Shown here one piece after another: positions 1 through 5,724 of a stretch of DNA of 5,724 nt; position 1 is the stretch's first letter; the number at the start of each line of letters is the position of its first letter. The notes under the pieces are model-generated. The model searched no databases. It was not told the DNA's origin and saw only the letters and a program-made list of their open reading frames with translations. The stretch covers positions 1 through 5,724 of the forward strand of contig JAPOHK010000066.1 in NCBI GenBank assembly GCA_029979485.1. The letters run 5' to 3'. A program made the translations under genes and the position numbers. The stretch comes from Candidatus Planktophila limnetica. Its GTDB lineage: Bacteria; Actinomycetota; Actinomycetes; Nanopelagicales; Nanopelagicaceae.

Positions 1-1
1 C

Positions 2-85
2 AAAGCTGTCTATAAGAAATACGGGCCATTTAAATCACTTGAGGAAATCCAGCTATTGGTAAAGAAATATTTGGGTGATGCATGA
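2..85 (+). CDS. C-terminal end of an upstream gene (possibly TlpA-like thioredoxin)
   Basis: An open frame enters from the left edge and ends at TGA 83-85, giving 27 residues that finish YKKYGPFKSLEEIQLLVKKY-LGDA. Its stop overlaps the ATG of the next gene in an ATGA junction, so the two are probably cotranscribed and translationally coupled. The tail, a short 'GPF/GPL' turn followed by an amphipathic helix with leucines and lysines, resembles the last helix of TlpA/ResA-type thioredoxin-fold proteins. In mycobacteria such a protein is encoded close to the CvpA-containing protease MarP. That identity is an inference from a short fragment and from context; any other protein with a C-terminal helix could fit. 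The reading frame itself is well supported by the junction. Confidence 0.6.
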   Translation, partial: KAVYKKYGPFKSLEEIQLLVKKYLGDA

Positions 86-555
86 TCTTTGACCTCATTT
101 TTGCGCTCGTTGCACTGGGCGCTCTCTTTACTGGATTTAAGAATGGTTTAGTGAAGACAATTTTGCGCGGCGTGTTTTTTGTAGCGGGTGCTATTGCGGC
201 TGTCTATTTTGTTATTGAAAAGAACCAAAGCGGGTGGCTCATCCTCGCCATCATTGCAGGTGCATATGCCGGAGCTTTCCTCGGAACGCTCATTGCCAAA
301 TCACTTCGCATCACAATTATTCGCGGCCCGCTTCGTTTTATAGATTCGTTGGGTGGTGCTTTATTGGAAGTTACAAAATATGTACTTCTCTTCTATGTCA
401 TCGGCACCATCATGTTGTGGGCGCCTTGGGCCACTGGGCAGAATCAAATTGCCGAAAGCAAGGTCTATTTACAAATTAACAAACATGCACCCGGAATCCT
501 TGCCGATGTGCGCCGAAATATTGAAAAAGCTTTAGAAACTAATCTTCGTCCTTAG
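82..555 (+). CDS. CvpA family (colicin V production-like) integral membrane protein
   Basis: This 157-residue protein has four hydrophobic segments, at about residues 3-19, 29-45, 51-72 and 97-116, which is the usual CvpA-family topology. Family-like marks are the N-terminal Asp4, the Gly-rich first helix leading into GFKNGLVKTILRG (18-30), FIDSLGGALLE (87-97) before the fourth helix, and SKVYLQINKHAPG (126-138) after it. CvpA proteins are inner-membrane proteins linked to colicin V export, envelope stress and, in actinobacteria, to the membrane part of the serine protease MarP. Here the protein stops just after the segment that would lead into the MarP protease domain, so it is a stand-alone CvpA and no protease is encoded. 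The ATG at 82 has no clear Shine-Dalgarno sequence and overlaps the previous stop (ATGA), which suggests translational coupling. The 3' end overlaps the convergent acs by 17 bp. Family assignment is fairly sure; the exact role is unknown. Confidence 0.8.
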   Translation: MIFDLIFALVALGALFTGFKNGLVKTILRGVFFVAGAIAAVYFVIEKNQSGWLILAIIAGAYAGAFLGTLIAKSLRITIIRGPLRFIDSLGGALLEVTKYVLLFYVIGTIMLWAPWATGQNQIAESKVYLQINKHAPGILADVRRNIEKALETNLRP

Positions 556-2497
556 CGCCCTGCAAACCTTCGGCGATCAACTTCATCACGTTTGGATCAG
601 CGAGCGTTGTGGCATCTCCCACTGCGCGATTTTCTGCGACATCTTTTAGAAGCCGGCGCATAATCTTTCCACTTCGCGTCTTGGGTAACTCATTAACAAC
701 CATGATCTGGCGGGGTTTGGCTATTGCACCAATTTCTTTCGCCACGTGATCGCGTAATTCTTTATTGAGTACATCACCTTGTGCACTCTCTACTCCACCT
801 CGCAAAATTACGAAGGCAACAATTCCTTGTCCCGTCATCGCATCGGCAGCTCCTACAACTGCTGCTTCTGCGACCGCAGGATGCGAAACTAGTGCGGATT
901 CCACTTCTGTCGTTGAAATTCGATGGCCAGAAACATTCATCACATCATCAACGCGACCTAGTAACCAATACGCGCCATCGTCATCTAGCTTTGCACCGTC
1001 GCCTGCGAAATAGATTCCAGGAAAGCGCGACCAATATGTCTCCTTATAACGTTCATGTTCTCCCCAAACTCCACGCAACATAGATGGCCAAGGTTGATCG
1101 AGAATGAGAAAACCACCATGGCCATTTCCAACTGGAGTTGCTTTCTCATCAACAACTTTGGCGCTAATTCCAGGAAGAGGCCGCATAGCAGAACCAGGCT
1201 TTGTTGCAGTAACTCCAGGCAGTGGTGAAATCATGATTGCACCTGTTTCAGTTTGCCACCAGGTGTCAACGATTGGACATCTCTCTTTACCAACAACGGT
1301 GCGATACCACATCCATGCTTCTGGATTAATTGGCTCTCCCACTGATCCAAGTAAACGAAGTGACGAGAGATCAAACTTATTGGGAAATTCATCGCCCCAT
1401 TTCATCCATGTGCGAATCAATGTTGGTGCGGTATACAAAATTGTGACGCCATATTTTTCAATGATTTCAAAGGCGCGACCTTTATGTGGAGTATCTGGAG
1501 TTCCCTCATAAATTACTTGTGTTGCGCCATTAATGAGTGGTCCATAAACCATGTAGGAGTGCCCGGTTATCCAACCCACATCTGCTGTACACCAATACAC
1601 ATCGCTTTCCGGTTTGATATCAAAAACAACTCGGTGCGTATAAGAAACCTGCGTCAAATATCCAGCAGTTGTATGAAAAATTCCTTTTGGTTTTGCAGTC
1701 GTACCAGAGGTATACAAGATAAAGAGCGGATTCTCGCTATCGAAATATTCAGGCGTGTGCGATGTGCTCTGGCGATCGACTAATTCGTGCCACCAGATAT
1801 CGCGACCTTCAACCCAATGAATATCTTGGCCAGTGCGCTTTACTACCAATACTTTGGCTACGTTAGTTGCACCTTTAAGCGCATCATCTACTGCAGTTTT
1901 TAGTGCAAAGGCAGCACCTTTGCGGAATCCACCATCTGCTGTAATAACAAGCGTTGCATCGGCATCTTGAATACGAGAGAGAAGCGCATCTGCTGAAAAT
2001 CCTCCAAAGACGACTGAGTGAATGGCTCCAATGCGTGCACATGCCAACATCGCAACTACCGCTTCTGGAATAAGTGGCATATAGATTGCGACTCGATCAC
2101 CAGATTTGATTCCGATTTCTGTTAAAGCATGAGCGGCTTGTGAAACTTCTGCCAATAAATCAGCATATGTGATTGTCCTGGTATCACCGGGTTCACCTTC
2201 AAAGTGAAAAGCAACGCGATTGCCTCTTCCCTCTTGAACATGTCTATCTAGCGTTGAAACAGTTGCATTTAATTTGCCACCAACAAACCACTTGGCAAAA
2301 GGTGATTGCCATTCCAAGACTGAATCCCATTTCTTATGCCAGGTAAGTGCTTCGGCTTGAGATTCCCAAAATTTCAAGCGATCAGCATCAGCCTGTGCAT
2401 AGAGATCTGCTTTGGCATTTGCAGCTGCAGCAAATTCTGCGCTCGGTGCAAAAGAACGGTTCTCGGAGGATAGATTTTCAATGGAATCTGAAGTCAC
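539..2497 (-). CDS. acs: acetyl-CoA synthetase (AMP-forming acetate--CoA ligase)
   Basis: Cytoplasmic enzyme that activates acetate with ATP to acetyl-AMP and then forms acetyl-CoA, allowing growth on or scavenging of acetate. The 652 residues equal the usual length of bacterial Acs. Visible in order: the N-terminal Acs cap with WFVGGKLNATVSTLDRH (70-86); the phosphate-binding loop YTSGTTAKPKG (262-272); DVGWITGHSY (306-315) at the CoA/acyl pocket; VGEPINPEAW (386-395); DTWWQTETG (411-419), whose tryptophan limits the acyl pocket to acetate; YFAGDGAK (496-503); the hinge/A8 region GRVDDVMNVSGHRIST (514-529); and PKTRSGKIMRR (605-615), whose Lys611 is the catalytic lysine that protein acetyltransferases inactivate in other bacteria. 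The start chosen is GTG at 2497-2495. There is no Shine-Dalgarno sequence, but a -10 element lies six bases upstream, consistent with leaderless translation. No terminator lies between its end and cvpA. Identity is close to certain; the start is less so. Confidence 0.97.
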   Translation of the reverse strand: MTSDSIENLSSENRSFAPSAEFAAAANAKADLYAQADADRLKFWESQAEALTWHKKWDSVLEWQSPFAKWFVGGKLNATVSTLDRHVQEGRGNRVAFHFEGEPGDTRTITYADLLAEVSQAAHALTEIGIKSGDRVAIYMPLIPEAVVAMLACARIGAIHSVVFGGFSADALLSRIQDADATLVITADGGFRKGAAFALKTAVDDALKGATNVAKVLVVKRTGQDIHWVEGRDIWWHELVDRQSTSHTPEYFDSENPLFILYTSGTTAKPKGIFHTTAGYLTQVSYTHRVVFDIKPESDVYWCTADVGWITGHSYMVYGPLINGATQVIYEGTPDTPHKGRAFEIIEKYGVTILYTAPTLIRTWMKWGDEFPNKFDLSSLRLLGSVGEPINPEAWMWYRTVVGKERCPIVDTWWQTETGAIMISPLPGVTATKPGSAMRPLPGISAKVVDEKATPVGNGHGGFLILDQPWPSMLRGVWGEHERYKETYWSRFPGIYFAGDGAKLDDDGAYWLLGRVDDVMNVSGHRISTTEVESALVSHPAVAEAAVVGAADAMTGQGIVAFVILRGGVESAQGDVLNKELRDHVAKEIGAIAKPRQIMVVNELPKTRSGKIMRRLLKDVAENRAVGDATTLADPNVMKLIAEGLQGAKDED

Positions 2498-2503
2498 GAT
2501 ACG

Positions 2504-2532
2504 AGATTACTGTGTGAAATTCTTTTCGTGAA
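2504..2532 (-). promoter_or_regulatory. candidate leaderless promoter of acs
   Basis: Reading the minus strand, TTCACG (2532-2527; four of six bases of TTGACA) is followed by a 17-bp spacer and TAATCT (2509-2504), which fits the TAnnnT -10 pattern common in actinobacteria. Six bases then separate it from the GTG of acs, so transcription would begin on or next to the start codon. The absence of any purine-rich ribosome binding site ahead of the GTG agrees with a leaderless mRNA. Two copies of GTGAA on the plus strand (2514-2518 and 2528-2532), 14 bp apart, overlap the promoter and might be regulator half-sites, but they form a direct and not an inverted repeat. Confidence 0.55.
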
Positions 2533-2552
2533 GCCTTAAAAGTTATCAACAA

Positions 2553-2568
2553 TGAGTGCTTCCACTCA
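2553..2568. repeat. perfect dyad TGAGTG-CTTC-CACTCA followed by T-rich run
   Basis: A 6-bp perfect inverted repeat with a 4-nt centre lies midway between the acs promoter and the promoter proposed for the small gene. On the plus strand it is followed at once by ATTTTTTACTTTTT (2569-2582), so it has the outline of a weak intrinsic terminator. However, no plus-strand gene ends upstream, since acs is antisense there. It also overlaps the -35 region expected for the plus-strand promoter and lies about 20 bp upstream of the acs -35, so an operator serving both divergent promoters is the other reading. The sequence alone does not decide. Confidence 0.5.
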
Positions 2569-2581
2569 ATTTTTTACTTTT

Positions 2582-2587
2582 TATAAC
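2582..2587 (+). promoter_or_regulatory. candidate -10 element for the small ORF and possibly fba-purA-purD
   Basis: TATAAC at 2582-2587 matches five of six bases of the sigma-70 -10 consensus. It lies about 40 bp upstream of the ATG at 2628, so a transcript would start near 2594 and carry a leader of about 35 nt. The -35 region expected around 2559-2565 is poor and falls inside the dyad 2553-2568, so an activator or repressor there would affect it. In the 2730-2878 leader no better promoter was found for fba, so this may also drive the downstream operon. Confidence 0.4.
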
Positions 2588-2627
2588 TCGGATACTTCAC
2601 ACCTTATTTCGGATGAAAGGAGTAAAT

Positions 2628-2729
2628 ATGACGGTAGCTACCTTCCTGGCAATTTTGCTCAAGGTGCTCAGTAATCCCGCCCTCATTGCGGGATTAATCG
2701 CCTTCCTGCAAAAAGTTCTGCATCCTTAA
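2628..2729 (+). CDS. 33-residue hydrophobic small membrane peptide, unknown function
   Basis: An ATG-to-TAA frame of 33 codons is preceded by a strong ribosome binding site, AAGGAG at 2617-2622 inside GAAAGGAG, five bases before the ATG. That is the best Shine-Dalgarno sequence in the window. The peptide begins MTVATFLAILLKVLS and continues NPALIAGLIAFLQKVLHP. It has two hydrophobic stretches (about residues 3-14 and 17-27) with an Asn-Pro break at 16-17, and few charges (Lys12, Lys29, C-terminal His-Pro), so it should insert in or lie on the membrane. I do not recognise a family. Length and the pattern N/A-P-x3-G followed by hydrophobic residues recall Fst/Ldr type I toxin peptides; this is only a resemblance of pattern. 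It lies 149 bp ahead of fba, in the same direction, so a leader peptide or small regulator is also possible. A perfect hairpin is encoded within it. Confidence 0.6.
   Translation: MTVATFLAILLKVLSNPALIAGLIAFLQKVLHP
2672..2696 (+). repeat. perfect 9-bp hairpin inside the small ORF
   Basis: TAATCCCGC (2672-2680) and GCGGGATTA (2688-2696) are exact reverse complements around the 7-nt loop CCTCATT. The hairpin spans about codons 15-23 of the 33-residue peptide (Ser15-Asn16-Pro17 to Leu23). No T-tract follows, so it is not a standard intrinsic terminator. A stem this long and exact within a 102-bp coding region is unlikely to be free of function: it could stabilise the transcript, slow ribosomes, or be part of a dual-function RNA. 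The structure is read directly; the role is inference. Confidence 0.65.
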
Positions 2730-2878
2730 GGCTGTAGGCCGCCACAATCCGCGCGTAAGGAGAGCGCCGATTTTTCTTACGCGGGGGTAGGTGGTTGGAT
2801 TAGGCGTAAGCCCTTCAGACCCAATGGAGTGTCAGAGCGTTTACACCAGTTCTAGCCACGATTCATTGGGAGCAAGAA
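2730..2878 (+). promoter_or_regulatory. structured non-coding leader upstream of fba
   Basis: This 149-nt stretch has no supportable reading frame but several complementary segments. The main one is a long hairpin: CCAC (2742-2745), CC (2749-2750) and CGCGTAAG (2752-2759) pair with CTTACGCG (2776-2783), GG (2785-2786) and GTGG (2791-2794), enclosing a 16-nt loop. It is followed by a small GGC-GTAA-GCC hairpin (2803-2812) with a GNRA-type tetraloop, then by the stem that covers the fba ribosome binding site (listed separately). I do not recognise any named riboswitch, SRP RNA, 6S RNA or tRNA signature. It may be a cis-regulatory leader of fba-purA-purD, or a separate small RNA. The pairing is visible; whether it folds in vivo is inference. 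Confidence 0.5.
2820..2870 (+). promoter_or_regulatory. inverted repeat that can sequester the fba ribosome binding site
   Basis: CCCAATGGA (2820-2828) can pair with TTCATTGGG (2862-2870) as nine consecutive pairs, one of them G-U, seven of them perfect in a row. The last three bases, GGG 2868-2870, are part of the fba Shine-Dalgarno sequence GGGAG (2868-2872), six bases before the ATG at 2879. Inside the loop GTGT (2829-2832) and ACAC (2843-2846) can form a further short stem. CCAA 2821-2824 can instead pair with TTGG 2795-2798 upstream, which would free the ribosome binding site, so two exclusive folds are possible. This suits translational control of fba, but only folding analysis and comparison can show that it is real. 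Confidence 0.45.
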
Positions 2879-3913
2879 ATGCCAATAGCAAGCCCTGAAG
2901 TTTATGCAGATATGTTGGACCGAGCTAAGGCCGGTTCATTCGCTTACCCAGCAATCAATGTTTCTTCATCACAGACCATCATCGCCGCAATTCGTGGATT
3001 CGCCGAAGCAGAATCAGATGGCATCATTCAATTTTCTTGGGGCGGCGCTGAATACGCATCTGGTTCAACTGTAAAGAACATGGTTGACGGAGCAGTTGCT
3101 CTTGCAGAGTTTGCGCACGTTGTTGCTAAGAATTACAAAGTAAATATTGGTATTCATACAGATCACTGCCCTAAAGAGAAGTTAGATGGATTTATGCGTC
3201 CACTTCTTGAAATTGGTGCACAGCGCATTAAAGACGGAAAGCAGCCACTCTTTAACTCACATATGTGGGATGGATCAGCTGTTGATATGCCCGAGAATAT
3301 GAAGGTTGCCCGCGAACTTCTTGATAAGTCAGTGGCTGCACGAACAATTTTGGAAATTGAGATTGGTGTTGTTGGTGGAGAAGAAGATGGCATTGAGGCA
3401 AAGCATGATGCCAAGTTGTACTCAACTCCAGAAGATGCACTTTTAACTATTGAAACGCTCGGCACAGATTCCAAGGCGCGCTACATGGTCGCTGCAACAT
3501 TCGGAAATGTTCACGGCGTGTATAAGCCAGGCAACGTGGTTCTTCAGCCAAAGATTCTCAAGACTTTGCAGGATGCAGTATCTGCAAAACTAGGAATGCC
3601 AGCAGGTAGCAAGCCAATGGATCTGGTATTCCATGGTGGTTCTGGCTCATTGCTCTCTGAAATTCGCGAATCACTTGATTACGGTGTCATCAAGATGAAT
3701 ATTGATACTGATACTCAATACGCATTTACTCGTCCAGTTGTCGATCACGTAATGAAGAATTACGACGGCGTTCTTAAAGTTGATGGCGAAGTTGGAAATA
3801 AGAAGGCTTACGATCCACGTGCGTGGGGTAAGGCTGCAGAAGCAGGTATGGCAGCTCGTGTTGCACATGCATGTGAAGATCTACGATCAACTGGTACTTC
3901 AGCACTCAAGTAA
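2879..3913 (+). CDS. fba: class II fructose-bisphosphate aldolase
   Basis: Zinc-dependent cytoplasmic enzyme that splits fructose 1,6-bisphosphate into dihydroxyacetone phosphate and glyceraldehyde 3-phosphate, and does the reverse in gluconeogenesis. The 344 residues and the start MPIASPEVYADML match the mycobacterial class IIa enzyme closely, which fixes the start; GGGAG lies six bases upstream. The catalytic Asp95 and zinc ligand His96 are in HTDHCP (93-98), the other zinc ligands are His212 (GNVHGVYKPGN) and His252 (FHGGSGS), and the phosphate-binding NIDTDTQ is at 274-280. The acidic EIEIGVVGGEED (159-170), typical of the class IIa family, is intact. No lesion is seen. purA follows after 28 bp, so the two are probably cotranscribed. 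The leader can fold over the ribosome binding site, which would allow control of translation. Confidence 0.97.
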   Translation: MPIASPEVYADMLDRAKAGSFAYPAINVSSSQTIIAAIRGFAEAESDGIIQFSWGGAEYASGSTVKNMVDGAVALAEFAHVVAKNYKVNIGIHTDHCPKEKLDGFMRPLLEIGAQRIKDGKQPLFNSHMWDGSAVDMPENMKVARELLDKSVAARTILEIEIGVVGGEEDGIEAKHDAKLYSTPEDALLTIETLGTDSKARYMVAATFGNVHGVYKPGNVVLQPKILKTLQDAVSAKLGMPAGSKPMDLVFHGGSGSLLSEIRESLDYGVIKMNIDTDTQYAFTRPVVDHVMKNYDGVLKVDGEVGNKKAYDPRAWGKAAEAGMAARVAHACEDLRSTGTSALK

Positions 3914-3926
3914 TTTTCCACAATAA

Positions 3927-5225
<1,299 letters not shown>

Positions 5226-5227
5226 CC

Positions 5228-5724
5228 ATGAAAATCCTCCTAGTCGGAAGTGGCGGTCGCGAACACGCACTCGCACTAGGGTTAAAGGCAGATAAAAGTT
5301 GTACGCAGTTGCATGTTGCACCAGGAAATCCTGGAATTGCAGAAATTGCACAGATTCATTCTCTTGTGATCACCGATAATCAAGCAATCTGTGCACTTGC
5401 TCAGCAATTATCTGTTGATCTCGTTGTCATCGGTCCAGAAGTTCCTTTGGTTAATGGTGCTGCAGATGTACTGCGCGCTGCAGGATTTGCAGTATTTGGA
5501 CCATCACAGGCAGCTGCCCAATTAGAAGGATCGAAAGATTTTGCTAAAGGTGTGATGCGTGATGCGGGCGTACCGACTGCACGTAGCTTCACATGCAATA
5601 ACGCTGCCGAAATTGAAAAAGCGCTGGACACCTTTGGTGCTCCATATGTTGTGAAAGATGATGGATTAGCAGCAGGTAAAGGAGTTGTCGTCACAGTGGA
5701 TCGAGAACAAGCGCTGCGTCATGC
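5228..5724 (+). CDS. purD: phosphoribosylamine--glycine ligase (GAR synthetase), N-terminal part
   Basis: PurD joins phosphoribosylamine and glycine with ATP to glycinamide ribonucleotide, the second step of de novo purine synthesis. The window holds the first 165 codons; full-length PurD is about 420-430 residues, so the rest lies beyond the right edge. The start MKILLVGSGGREHALA is the classic PurD N-domain signature, followed by APGNPGIAE, IGPEVPLVNG, FGPSQAAAQLEGSKDFAK (the N-domain to ATP-grasp boundary) and YVVKDDGLAAGKGVVV, the start of the ATP-grasp domain; an Asp stands where Ala is more usual in KADGLAAGKG, a mild change. The ATG is 2 bp after the purA stop and the only purine-rich stretch, GAAGGA, is a little far upstream within purA, so translation is probably coupled to purA. 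Confidence 0.95.
   Translation, partial: MKILLVGSGGREHALALGLKADKSCTQLHVAPGNPGIAEIAQIHSLVITDNQAICALAQQLSVDLVVIGPEVPLVNGAADVLRAAGFAVFGPSQAAAQLEGSKDFAKGVMRDAGVPTARSFTCNNAAEIEKALDTFGAPYVVKDDGLAAGKGVVVTVDREQALRH

Noticed and set aside
765..1783. Several plus-strand open frames of 80-135 codons lying opposite acs
   Set aside because: All lie antisense to a gene with intact family motifs, have compositions unlike proteins, and lack ribosome binding sites; they are shadows.
2511..2532. Crp/GlxR-type operator TGTGA-N6-TCACA ahead of acs
   Set aside because: Only directly repeated GTGAA copies are present, not the inverted half-sites the Crp family needs.
2752..2783. Intrinsic terminator at the CGCGTAAG / CTTACGCG hairpin
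   Set aside because: The T5 run lies in the loop and not after the stem; the sequence after the stem is G-rich. A GCGC/GCGC alternative before the T run has only four pairs.
2757..2790. Second small gene after AAGGAG at 2757-2762
   Set aside because: No ATG, GTG or TTG lies at a usable distance, and the AAGGAG is partly within a hairpin arm.
2730..2878. tRNA, SRP RNA or a known riboswitch in the fba leader
   Set aside because: No cloverleaf or T-loop sequence, no SRP domain IV motif, and no conserved core of a riboswitch class that I know could be read; a covariance-model scan would be decisive.
3163..3868. Minus-strand open frames opposite fba
   Set aside because: They overlap fully a well-conserved aldolase frame and have no recognisable domain or start signals.

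Overview
The window reads as a housekeeping stretch from an actinobacterium of moderate GC content. The aldolase is very close to the mycobacterial class IIa type in its start, zinc ligands and length. A CvpA-type membrane protein lies next to acs, as in the actinobacterial thioredoxin/NUDIX/MarP/acs neighbourhood. Short gene spacing and a base composition well below that of Streptomyces or Mycobacterium would suit a streamlined freshwater lineage such as the acI group (Nanopelagicales). That last placement is inference from gene style, not proven.

Layout: (1) The last 27 codons of a plus-strand gene, possibly a TlpA-like thioredoxin, overlap by ATGA a 157-residue four-helix CvpA-family membrane protein. 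(2) acs, acetyl-CoA synthetase, lies on the minus strand and converges on cvpA with a 17-bp tail-to-tail overlap. Its GTG start has no Shine-Dalgarno sequence but sits six bases after a good -10 element, so its mRNA is probably leaderless. (3) The 381-bp gap from 2498 to 2878 is the unusual part. It holds the divergent acs promoter, a perfect 6-bp dyad followed by a T-rich run, a promoter candidate and strong ribosome binding site for an unannotated 33-residue hydrophobic peptide, a perfect 9-bp hairpin inside that small gene, and then about 150 nt of non-coding sequence with several further complementary segments, one of which covers part of the aldolase ribosome binding site. (4) fba (class II fructose-bisphosphate aldolase), purA (adenylosuccinate synthetase) and the first 165 codons of purD (GAR synthetase) follow with gaps of 28 and 2 bp and look like one operon.

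Functionally, Acs makes acetyl-CoA from acetate, Fba handles glycolysis and gluconeogenesis, and PurA and PurD serve AMP and IMP synthesis. The candidate for an undescribed element is the small membrane peptide with its structured transcript between acs and fba. Its N-P-x3-G hydrophobic pattern recalls Fst/Ldr type I toxin peptides, but it could equally be a leader peptide or small regulator for the fba-purA-purD operon. No tRNA, rRNA, CRISPR array, insertion sequence or attachment site was seen.
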